Part shown: positions 57,964 to 64,000 of the stretch, in pieces | How the letters are laid out: the number at the start of each line of letters is the position of its first letter | Numbering within the stretch: position 1 is the stretch's first letter | NCBI RefSeq assembly: GCF_012427705.1 | Contig: NZ_CP048602.1 | Location: 1,674,001-1,738,000, forward strand | Direction: 5' to 3' | Source of the DNA: Vreelandella piezotolerans | Lineage (GTDB): Bacteria; Pseudomonadota; Gammaproteobacteria; Pseudomonadales; Halomonadaceae | DNA length: 64,000 nucleotides | The notes under the pieces: model-generated | Told to the model about the DNA's origin: nothing | Database searches by the model: none | Seen by the model: the letters and a program-made list of their open reading frames with translations, nothing else | Program-made: the position numbers and the translations under genes

Positions 57964-58793
57964 GGTGTCGCCAGTGCCGTCGCACCTTTGTTTATGCCCT
58001 CGAACGCATGAACTTCGGTCACTATTCCCGTCTTTTCGGCAATCTGATTGGCCAGCCATTGAGCGATGTTTTCGACGGTGGTGGGTTTGGGTAGCACGCA
58101 ACACCGCTCGGTTGGCAAGGTGATCGAGAAACGGCCTTGAGCAGCCTCATAGCGGCAAGTCAGTTGCGTTTCGCTATGCTCTGTCATGTCCGCTTCTTCC
58201 AGCAAATACCGGTTGTCTAGCCAAGCGCCCCACTGCCGTTCCAGCGACGGCTGTCTCTGCTGCTCTTGGAAAATATGTAAGCGAGAGCGGTGGCCGTGGG
58301 CGATGCGCTGGCAATTCCCCAAATGGCGCTTAAGTCCATGACTGTAGCCATAGGCTGCGCCATCTACACGCTCATTACTAAGCGTCAGCATTACACGTTC
58401 CACGTTGGCTGGTCGCTGCTCGGTGAGTTGATCGCTGAGATAACGGGTGACGCGTGCTAGGGAGATCGATTCCCAAGGCAGCAGCGTAAACGCCTCTGCC
58501 GGTCCACGAACTTCCATGGGGTAGGGGTGGGTGGTACGGAGGCAAACGCCTTCATCGCACTCGCTGATCTCGACCCCAGGTGCTTGGGTGGGAACCAGTA
58601 AGGTGTGATCCAATCCGCTATCCAGGGTGCGCTTGATCCATGGTTTGACTTCGCCGAAGTCGAACAGCATGCCATCCTCGCCTAGCTCTCCCTCAAGCTG
58701 GGCATCTACCTGCCAGCTACAGCCAACCAGCCCGCTCACAGAGCACCAAAGGGAAACATCGACGTGGGTTAGTTGATTAACGAATAGGGCCAT
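57960..58793 (-). CDS. Double-domain QueD-like (6-carboxytetrahydropterin synthase) protein
   Basis: 277 residues, about twice the usual QueD. The N-terminal half has the second part of a QueD site (DGMLFDFGEVKPWIKRTLDSG-DHTLLVP) but lacks the zinc histidines: the HGH position reads VGCSW. The C-terminal half contains HGLKRHLGNCQRIAHGH, which has the Cys and His residues of the zinc and catalytic site, and the PTTVENIAQWLANQ helix, with a late EVHAFEGINKG. Together they look like two degenerate, complementary QueD domains. The normal substrate would be 7,8-dihydroneopterin triphosphate. It overlaps queE by one base. Confidence 0.75.
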   Translation of the reverse strand: MALFVNQLTHVDVSLWCSVSGLVGCSWQVDAQLEGELGEDGMLFDFGEVKPWIKRTLDSGLDHTLLVPTQAPGVEISECDEGVCLRTTHPYPMEVRGPAEAFTLLPWESISLARVTRYLSDQLTEQRPANVERVMLTLSNERVDGAAYGYSHGLKRHLGNCQRIAHGHRSRLHIFQEQQRQPSLERQWGAWLDNRYLLEEADMTEHSETQLTCRYEAAQGRFSITLPTERCCVLPKPTTVENIAQWLANQIAEKTGIVTEVHAFEGINKGATALATP

Positions 58794-59455
58794 TACTCGA
58801 ATCCTGCGATTTTGTGCGTTTGCAGTGACAGACGCCACTGGGGGTTGGCCATGCAGTAGGCAGTGGTAGCTTTCACGATGTCCGCCCTGTCGGTAGCTAT
58901 CTGCGCATGGGCGACAGCACTGAGGTCTATGGGCTGTAAAAAGAAGTGCTTGAAAGCGAGGTGAGTAAACTGCTCGGGCAGCGCATCCGCCTGAGGGTAG
59001 ACCAGCTTCAGCTCGTCCCCCTGAGTGATCGCTAATGGATTGCGGCCCTTGGGACTCACACAGAGCCAGTCGATGCCTGCAGGGGCAGGCATCGTGCCGT
59101 TGGTCTCAACGGCCACTTCGAAGCCTTCGCTATGTAACGTGGCGATCAGGGCGCTATCGAGTTGTAGCAACGGTTCGCCGCCAGTGAACACCACGTAAGG
59201 CACTGCTTGACTCACTTCTCGAGGCCACAGTGCTTTTATATGAAGTGCTAGCGCCATTGCGGTCTCGAATCGGCCGCCGTTGACCCCATCGGTGCCGATG
59301 AAATCGGTATCGCAAAAGGTGCATTTGGCGTTAGGTCTATCCGCTTCTCTACCTGACCAGAGGTTGCAGCCGGTGAAGCGGCAAAACACGCTGGCGCGAC
59401 CCGCTTGGGCGCCTTCGCCCTGCAGGGTGTAGAAAGCCTCTTTGACGTGGTACAT
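58793..59455 (-). CDS. queE: 7-carboxy-7-deazaguanine synthase (radical SAM)
   Basis: 220 residues. It converts carboxytetrahydropterin to 7-carboxy-7-deazaguanine. The N-terminal VKEAFYTLQGEGAQAG and the cysteine cluster FCRFTGCNLWSGRE and KCTFCDTDF form the modified radical-SAM site. FTGGEPLLQLD is the SAM-binding GGEP motif. It sits between queC (1-base overlap, TGATG) and the QueD-like gene (TAATG). The start at MYHVKEAF was chosen over an in-frame position 17 codons earlier. Confidence 0.94.
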   Translation of the reverse strand: MYHVKEAFYTLQGEGAQAGRASVFCRFTGCNLWSGREADRPNAKCTFCDTDFIGTDGVNGGRFETAMALALHIKALWPREVSQAVPYVVFTGGEPLLQLDSALIATLHSEGFEVAVETNGTMPAPAGIDWLCVSPKGRNPLAITQGDELKLVYPQADALPEQFTHLAFKHFFLQPIDLSAVAHAQIATDRADIVKATTAYCMANPQWRLSLQTHKIAGFE

Positions 59456-60165
59456 CAGCGGCCACCCTGCGACGTGTCGATAGCGTAAGCAAGAGGATCG
59501 ACGCAATTGTTGGCCGCAAAGGCGGCCAACCGCTCACGGCAACTACCGCACTGGCCGCAGGCGAGTTCGCGGCCTTCGTAGCAGGTCCACGTCTGGCGAT
59601 AGTCCAGCCCCATGGCTAACCCTTCGCGCAGAATATCCTCTTTACGAACGTTTAGATAAGGCGCATGAAGTAACACGGGTTCGAAGTTGGCGATACCGGC
59701 AACGTGATTCATGGCATCGACAAACTCGGGACGACAGTCTGGGTAGAGTACGTGGTCGCCCCCATGAGCGCCGTAATCCACCCGCCCCGCGCCAATGTTG
59801 ACCGCCTTGGCAATGGCCAGGGAGAGCAAAATCATGTTGCGATTAGGCACTACCGTGGCGCTGAGGTTGTTTGCGTCGTAATTGCCGGTGGGCATGTCGA
59901 TAGCGCTATTGGTCAGCGCTGAGTTATCGATCAGCCCATGGATGGCGCGAATATCGACGACTTTGTGAGCAATGCCCAGGGATTCGCACACCTGGCGGGC
60001 GGTGTCGAGCTCCCGGCGGTGGCGCTGGCCATAGTCGAAAGAGAGCGCGTGGACAGTGAGTCCTTCCCGAATGGCGCGATGTAAAACAGTGAAAGAGTCC
60101 ATGCCGCCGGAGTAAATCACGACGGTGGCTGACGCCTTGGCGCCAGGTGAAGCGGTAGAGGACAT
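59455..60165 (-). CDS. queC: 7-cyano-7-deazaguanine synthase
   Basis: 236 residues. It makes preQ0 from 7-carboxy-7-deazaguanine using ATP and ammonia. The PP-loop YSGGMDSFT (18-26) and the C-terminal zinc Cys set ([15 protein letters not shown]) are clear, along with [14 protein letters not shown] and [13 protein letters not shown]. It heads the queC-queE-QueD-like operon. I searched the 190-base leader for a preQ1 riboswitch and did not see one. Confidence 0.96.
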   Translation of the reverse strand: MSSTASPGAKASATVVIYSGGMDSFTVLHRAIREGLTVHALSFDYGQRHRRELDTARQVCESLGIAHKVVDIRAIHGLIDNSALTNSAIDMPTGNYDANNLSATVVPNRNMILLSLAIAKAVNIGAGRVDYGAHGGDHVLYPDCRPEFVDAMNHVAGIANFEPVLLHAPYLNVRKEDILREGLAMGLDYRQTWTCYEGRELACGQCGSCRERLAAFAANNCVDPLAYAIDTSQGGR

Positions 60166-60356
60166 ACGAAATGCTCATCGTCGGAGAATTTATGTGTCTT
60201 TGCCTCGGTGCAAGGCAGTGTTCCGGGGTCCGGTCCGGAAAGGCGGCAGTTTACGCAATAGCGAACCATCTAGCCAGTGGGCTAGTGCGTCTCAGTCGGT
60301 GTGTGTGAGTGGTTTGCCATGTTAAGCTAATTGGCCAAGCCGTTAGGAAGACACTT

Positions 60357-60773
60357 ATGGCCACGATAGAACATAGCGAAATCGTCAAGGCTCCCCCCGA
60401 GCGGGTGTTTGATCTGCTACGCCGTGTCGAAGATTTTGCCGATTACTCGGACCTCATTCGCTCCATCGATAGCTTAGGCGAAAACCGCTATCGCTGGCAC
60501 GTGCGGGCAGTAGGGATGGATTGGTCGTTCGATGTTGTCGTCACCGACATTCAGCCGCCCCATGTGCTGGCTTGGGAGTCGTTGGAGGGTGTCAAAAATC
60601 AAGGCCGGTATCAGCTGCGGGCCGTACCCGAGGGCACGGAGGTGGCGTTGACGCTACATTATGAGATTCGCAATCGCCTAATGGAAAAAGCCGTCAACAA
60701 AGCAGCAAAGCCGTTGGTGGGCAAGGTCAGCCGACAAATTCTCGATCGGGTCGAAGCACGGCTGAATGGCTAA
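60357..60773 (+). CDS. SRPBCC-family protein (RatA/CoQ10-binding type)
   Basis: 138 residues. The START/SRPBCC fold is marked by IEHSEIVKAPPERVFDLLRRVEDFADYSDLI, HVLAWESLEGVKNQGRYQL and the late LHYEIRNRLMEKAVNKAAKP helix. Relatives include ligand-binding polyketide-cyclase-like and coenzyme Q-binding proteins, and general stress proteins; no catalytic residues can be assigned. AGGAAG precedes the ATG at 60357. It overlaps the VTT-family gene by eight bases, suggesting a joint role at or in the membrane. Confidence 0.75.
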   Translation: MATIEHSEIVKAPPERVFDLLRRVEDFADYSDLIRSIDSLGENRYRWHVRAVGMDWSFDVVVTDIQPPHVLAWESLEGVKNQGRYQLRAVPEGTEVALTLHYEIRNRLMEKAVNKAAKPLVGKVSRQILDRVEARLNG

Positions 60774-61437
60774 ATTGTCGCTTCATTCTTGGCGCTGGGT
60801 AGTAAGCTTTGCGGCCGCTGCCATGTTGGCTTATCTCTGGCTGTGGTACTCCCCTGATTTGTCCGCGCTGAAGCGCTGGGCCGCCACGATGTCTCATCAC
60901 CCCGCGGTGATCGCATCTGTGATGGTGGCCATGGCGCTGACACTTGCCGTAGGTCTGCCCGGTAGCATAGGCCTATGGCTGATTGCTCCGTTTTATACGC
61001 CTCTAGTAGCCACACTGATGTTAACGGTCAGTAGCGTGGTGGGGGCCTGGGGGGCATACGCATTGGCTGCACGACTGGGTGAGCGCTGGCAGCCTAGAGG
61101 CTTGACGCTAAAGGTGATGGAGCACCTCAAAGCACGAAGTGATCTTCTAACGCAGTGCGCCATACGAGTGTTACCGGGTTTTCCCCACTCGGTCATCAAT
61201 TTCGCAGCAGGGTTGGGCAAAATTTCGCTTGGTCGCTATCTGCTAGCCGCATGTCTTGGGTTATCGGTCAAATGGGCAGTGTATAGCAGCGCCATCTATG
61301 GCGCGCTGGAAGCCATCGAAGAAGAGGATGCCCTGCAATGGGATGTCATGCTGCCACTGCTGGCATTGACACTCCTATTACTTTTAGGAGCTTGGTATCG
61401 GCGCCGCCTGGAGGCGGCGCGTCAAATGGCTTCATGA
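60766..61437 (+). CDS. TVP38/TMEM64 (VTT domain) family membrane protein
   Basis: 223 residues with about six hydrophobic segments. The VTT/DedA-like signature includes LPGSIGLWLIAPFYTPL, GAWGAYALAARLGERW, and FPHSVINFAAGLGKISLGRYLLA. Such proteins are suspected lipid scramblases or transporters. It starts with ATG within the preceding SRPBCC gene. It converges with the DUF2789 gene with a 10-base gap. Confidence 0.8.
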   Translation: MAKLSLHSWRWVVSFAAAAMLAYLWLWYSPDLSALKRWAATMSHHPAVIASVMVAMALTLAVGLPGSIGLWLIAPFYTPLVATLMLTVSSVVGAWGAYALAARLGERWQPRGLTLKVMEHLKARSDLLTQCAIRVLPGFPHSVINFAAGLGKISLGRYLLAACLGLSVKWAVYSSAIYGALEAIEEEDALQWDVMLPLLALTLLLLLGAWYRRRLEAARQMAS

Positions 61438-61447
61438 GTCCCAGAAC

Positions 61448-61687
61448 TTAGTGAGTCTTGTGCATAGACGCATCTAGGTGGTCGACCACCTCGGCCCAAT
61501 CGGCGTCTTCCTCTACGGCTTCCCTAAGAAAGTCGGCTTGTCCCTCGTTCCAGCAGGGTGCATCCGCCAACGGCATCTCTTTGGGTAGCGGTGAGTGGCG
61601 CTGAATGAAGCGCTCGATGGATTCCGCATCCGAGCGTAGGCCTAACTGCTCGAAGAGTTCACTAAAGTGATGCACCGGCTGATCCAT
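61448..61687 (-). CDS. DUF2789 family protein
   Basis: 79 residues with HHFSELFEQLGL near the N-terminus, IERFIQRHSPLP, and a tryptophan-containing C-terminal half (APCWNEGQADFLREAVEEDADWAEVV as segments). The family is small, acidic and of unknown function, common in Halomonas and Pseudomonas. No cofactor site is apparent. Confidence 0.78.
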   Translation of the reverse strand: MDQPVHHFSELFEQLGLRSDAESIERFIQRHSPLPKEMPLADAPCWNEGQADFLREAVEEDADWAEVVDHLDASMHKTH

Positions 61688-61785
61688 AAGTCGCTTCCTA
61701 TCCTATTGGGGTAATAAACGTTAAACAGATAAGTTAACCATAGCGTTTATTAGCGGCTACGCCAGTATGAGTCGGAGTCTTGCCG

Positions 61786-62856
61786 TTAACGCTCGCCTAC
61801 GAGCGGCATCATGAAGCGCTCGCGCCGGTCTTCTGGTGAAAGCGGTTGAGCAATTAGATGGACCAGCTTGGTATAGACGGCTTCGGGTGTCATGTCGTCT
61901 CCAGACAATACGCCCGCATCCACGAGGCCATTACCTGCAGCATAAGCGCCCATCTTTACGCGACCCTGGGGGCATTGGCTGATGGCGGCGATCAACTTGC
62001 CTTCGCCGCTGGCTTTGGCGATTACAGCAAGAAGGTCGGGGTCATCAGGCAAATTACCTGCTCCCCAGAGCTGTAGCAGCGCCCCCTTGACGTTAGGGTG
62101 ACCAAGCCATGCGTCGAGTTGCCAAGCAGCTATTCCTGGCCAAAGAGCAATCCGGACCACTTCGCCCCGAGCCACGGGTTGATAATCCAATCGTTCGAAT
62201 CGCGGTGCGCCGCGCTGTTGGTAAACCAAGCCACGCCTTGGGAAGAGGATGAAATCGTCACCTACGCGCTCCCCTAGCGGTGGATAGCTTGGTGAAGTGA
62301 AGGCATCGGAGGCTTCACTGTGTTGTTTGATGGCGCGAACCCCTCTGAGTAAACGATCGGCGAAATAGACCGCGACTTCTTGTAATTGAGGATGGGCCGA
62401 GAACCGTAAAGCGCCATACACATTGCCTAACCCATCGCCGTTGGGGGTTTCGAGTGGTGCCATCGCGCCTGTTAAAACGACGGGCCGGTCCAGGCCTTGG
62501 AGCTGATAGGCCAGGCTCGCGGCGGTCCAGCTGAGCGTGTCGGTGCCGTGGATGACCACGAATCCACGGTATTGATCGAAGCGTTCGGCGATATCGTTGG
62601 CAAGCTGCTGCCACGTCAATGGCGTTGCGGCGCTAGAGTCGATCAAAGGCGAGTAGCTCATCACGTCGTAGGCGGGAAGCAGGGATTGATCATGCAGTGA
62701 CCGTTGACTCAGTGCCTTGTCTAAGCGCTCGGAAAAATTTCCTGCTGGCGACAAGCCGTTGGCCTGGGGCTGCATGCCAATCGTGCCACCGGTGTAAATG
62801 ACCAATACCCGCTCTTGGCGGTGGGGCGTATCGGCTAGAAGAGGAGCTTGGCTCAT
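61786..62856 (-). CDS. ansA: Type I (cytoplasmic) L-asparaginase
   Basis: 356 residues of the asparaginase/glutaminase family without a signal peptide. The first Thr nucleophile is in VIYTGGTIGMQ (about 19-29). The second catalytic region is VIHGTDTLSWTAASL, and GAMAPLETPNGDGLGNVYGAL follows. It hydrolyses asparagine to aspartate and ammonia. It starts 25 bases after the stop of the MFS gene on the same strand, so the two are probably co-transcribed. Confidence 0.92.
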   Translation of the reverse strand: MSQAPLLADTPHRQERVLVIYTGGTIGMQPQANGLSPAGNFSERLDKALSQRSLHDQSLLPAYDVMSYSPLIDSSAATPLTWQQLANDIAERFDQYRGFVVIHGTDTLSWTAASLAYQLQGLDRPVVLTGAMAPLETPNGDGLGNVYGALRFSAHPQLQEVAVYFADRLLRGVRAIKQHSEASDAFTSPSYPPLGERVGDDFILFPRRGLVYQQRGAPRFERLDYQPVARGEVVRIALWPGIAAWQLDAWLGHPNVKGALLQLWGAGNLPDDPDLLAVIAKASGEGKLIAAISQCPQGRVKMGAYAAGNGLVDAGVLSGDDMTPEAVYTKLVHLIAQPLSPEDRRERFMMPLVGER

Positions 62857-62881
62857 CGCGGTATCCTGTGAGAGCTAAACG

Positions 62882-64000
62882 TTATCGGTGATAGACCTGA
62901 AGATGGCCGCTATGGTCGTCGAGTTGCCGCTGTCGGCCTGCAAACAGCGCGAAAATGCCGCAAATGCCAATCAGGCCAATGAGTAGCCAGGCGATATGTT
63001 CAGTGGTAGCACCGGCTTGGAGCATCAAGCCTACCCCAAAGGGCCCCAAGGCGGCCAATGTGTATCCGCCGCCCTGTACCAAGCCGGATAGCTGCCCTGC
63101 TAAGCGTTCGTTGGCAGTTCGTAACACCAGCAGGCTTAATGCAAGGCTAAAGCTTCCGCCTTGCCCAAGTCCTAGCAATACGGCGCCTGGCCAGCGCCAG
63201 GTCAAAGGCGCTGCCAGTAAGCAGGCGAGACCCATCGCCGTGCAGATCAATACCAGCAGGAGGGCAGGGCGTTGGTCGTGATGGAGGCGCGCAATCCATG
63301 GGGCGCTCAGTGCTGAGGCCAGCTGACACAGGATGGAAACGGCCATCGTCCACCCGGCAGTAGCTTCTGTGTAACCCCGCTCGATGAGCAGCGTTGGCAG
63401 CCAGCCGAACACGATATAGGCCATGGAGGACTGGATGCCCATGAACAGCATGACCTGCCAGGTAAGCGGCTTGCTAAGTAACGTGACGAGCGGAAGGCTG
63501 GAGGGGGAGCCAATGGCCTTCGAGGAGTAAGGCGTGGGTGCATAGCGAACCCAAACGATAAAGGTGGCGAGGGCTAAAAGCGCCCAACTGACCAAACTGG
63601 CCTGCCAACCGCCTAGCCACTGCATCAGCGGGACGCTGAGCCCGGCACCTAGCGCGCCTCCCATGCAGAGTGCCATAGTGTAGAGTCCGGTCAATAGGTC
63701 CGCATTTTGGGGAAGTTCGCGTTTGACCAGCGCGGGTAACAGCGTCCCCGCAAGCCCAATAGCGCTTCCTGCCATGGCAGTACCCACGTACAACATCCCA
63801 GGCAGTGGTAGTACGCGGATCAATAAACCGCTGGCCAGCAGAAGTAGGGCACTGCTTAGCGCACGTTCGCTCCCCAGTCGACGACCGATGATAGGCGCAA
63901 GCGGTGCCGTCAAACCAAGAAACAGCACGGGAAGGGTGGTCAGGAGGCCCGCTGCTGGGGCTGAGAGCCCTGCGTTCTCTTGCAAACGATTGAGTAACGG
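62882..64000 (-). CDS. MFS transporter, CynX/NimT-like (truncated by the window edge)
   Basis: The 5' end lies beyond the right edge; the frame stays open to the last base (…NRLQENAGLS). The visible 370 or so residues have about 11 hydrophobic segments. AGLLTTLPVLFLGLTAPLAP with ARGRRLGSERAL-like loops and a late LAGQLSGLVQGGGYTLAALGPF match the CynX/NimT branch of cyanate or nitroimidazole-type MFS exporters. The cytoplasmic asparaginase follows by 25 bases. The substrate is unknown. Confidence 0.82.
   Translation of the reverse strand, partial: PLLNRLQENAGLSAPAAGLLTTLPVLFLGLTAPLAPIIGRRLGSERALSSALLLLASGLLIRVLPLPGMLYVGTAMAGSAIGLAGTLLPALVKRELPQNADLLTGLYTMALCMGGALGAGLSVPLMQWLGGWQASLVSWALLALATFIVWVRYAPTPYSSKAIGSPSSLPLVTLLSKPLTWQVMLFMGIQSSMAYIVFGWLPTLLIERGYTEATAGWTMAVSILCQLASALSAPWIARLHHDQRPALLLVLICTAMGLACLLAAPLTWRWPGAVLLGLGQGGSFSLALSLLVLRTANERLAGQLSGLVQGGGYTLAALGPFGVGLMLQAGATTEHIAWLLIGLIGICGIFALFAGRQRQLDDHSGHLQVYHR

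Noticed and set aside
60166..60356. preQ1 riboswitch before queC
   Set aside because: No recognisable short preQ1 pseudoknot was found in the queC leader by eye.

Overview
The window is a contiguous piece of a chromosome from a gammaproteobacterium, most likely Halomonas or a close Halomonadaceae relative. This is inferred from moderately high GC, a phasin gene (polyhydroxyalkanoate storage), and gene orders shared with Pseudomonas-type gammaproteobacteria: dedD-cvpA-purF-metZ, phhB-phhC, hda beside an AI-2E-family permease and purMN, lexA/psrA/nagZ, and ppsR/ppsA. I see no insertion sequence, prophage, integron, CRISPR array or rRNA. Coding density is high and almost every gene is a recognisable core gene, so this is mainly housekeeping DNA with a few unusual proteins and RNA elements.

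Layout. 1-4.3 kb: dedD-cvpA-purF-metZ. 4.3-9.1 kb: a small exported protein, a cytochrome b561, a YceI protein, a MATE exporter and an NCS2-type permease. 9.3-11.8 kb (minus strand): a diguanylate cyclase, then phhB-phhC. 12-15.7 kb: cobA, a membrane-anchored coiled-coil protein, an Mrp/ApbC ATPase and dcd. 15.7-19.6 kb: purM-purN (minus) divergent from an AI-2E-family permease and hda. 19.6-22.8 kb: phasin, fumC and an endonuclease/exonuclease/phosphatase protein. 23.0-23.2 kb: two identical tRNA-Val(GAC) genes. 23.3-26.6 kb (minus): free methionine sulfoxide reductase and metN-metI-metQ, preceded by a SAM-II-type riboswitch and terminator. 26.9-32.8 kb: ribE, then a salvage block of purine permease, apt, gpt, ung, upp and uracil permease. 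32.9-34.7 kb: mobB, a moaC-moaD fusion and moaE. 34.7-42.8 kb: RNase J-like nuclease, purU, a CbiM-like orphan, lexA, psrA, a YkuD protein, nagZ, hpt and ppsR. 43-52.6 kb: ppsA, ggt, a membrane glycerophosphodiesterase, rraA and acnB. 53-57.7 kb: miaE and a 1301-residue multidomain regulator. 57.7-60.2 kb (minus): queC-queE-(tandem QueD-like)-YkgJ, tightly overlapped. 60.4-64 kb: SRPBCC and VTT-family proteins, DUF2789, L-asparaginase, and an MFS transporter cut by the window edge.

Themes. Purine and one-carbon metabolism recur (purF, purM, purN, purU, apt, gpt, hpt, permeases). So does methionine/SAM metabolism (metZ, metNIQ with its riboswitch, free Met-sulfoxide reductase) and queuosine synthesis. 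The points most worth a second look are the SAM-II-type riboswitch with its candidate antiterminator/terminator switch in a gammaproteobacterium, the MoaC-MoaD fusion, the signal-less YkuD enzyme beside nagZ (possible peptidoglycan-recycling L,D-carboxypeptidase), the BTAD/cyclase-like/AAA/TPR regulator, and the double-domain QueD-like protein whose active-site motifs are divided between its halves. Coordinates use start codons I chose from ribosome-binding sites and family N-termini, so several genes are shorter than the maximal open frame.
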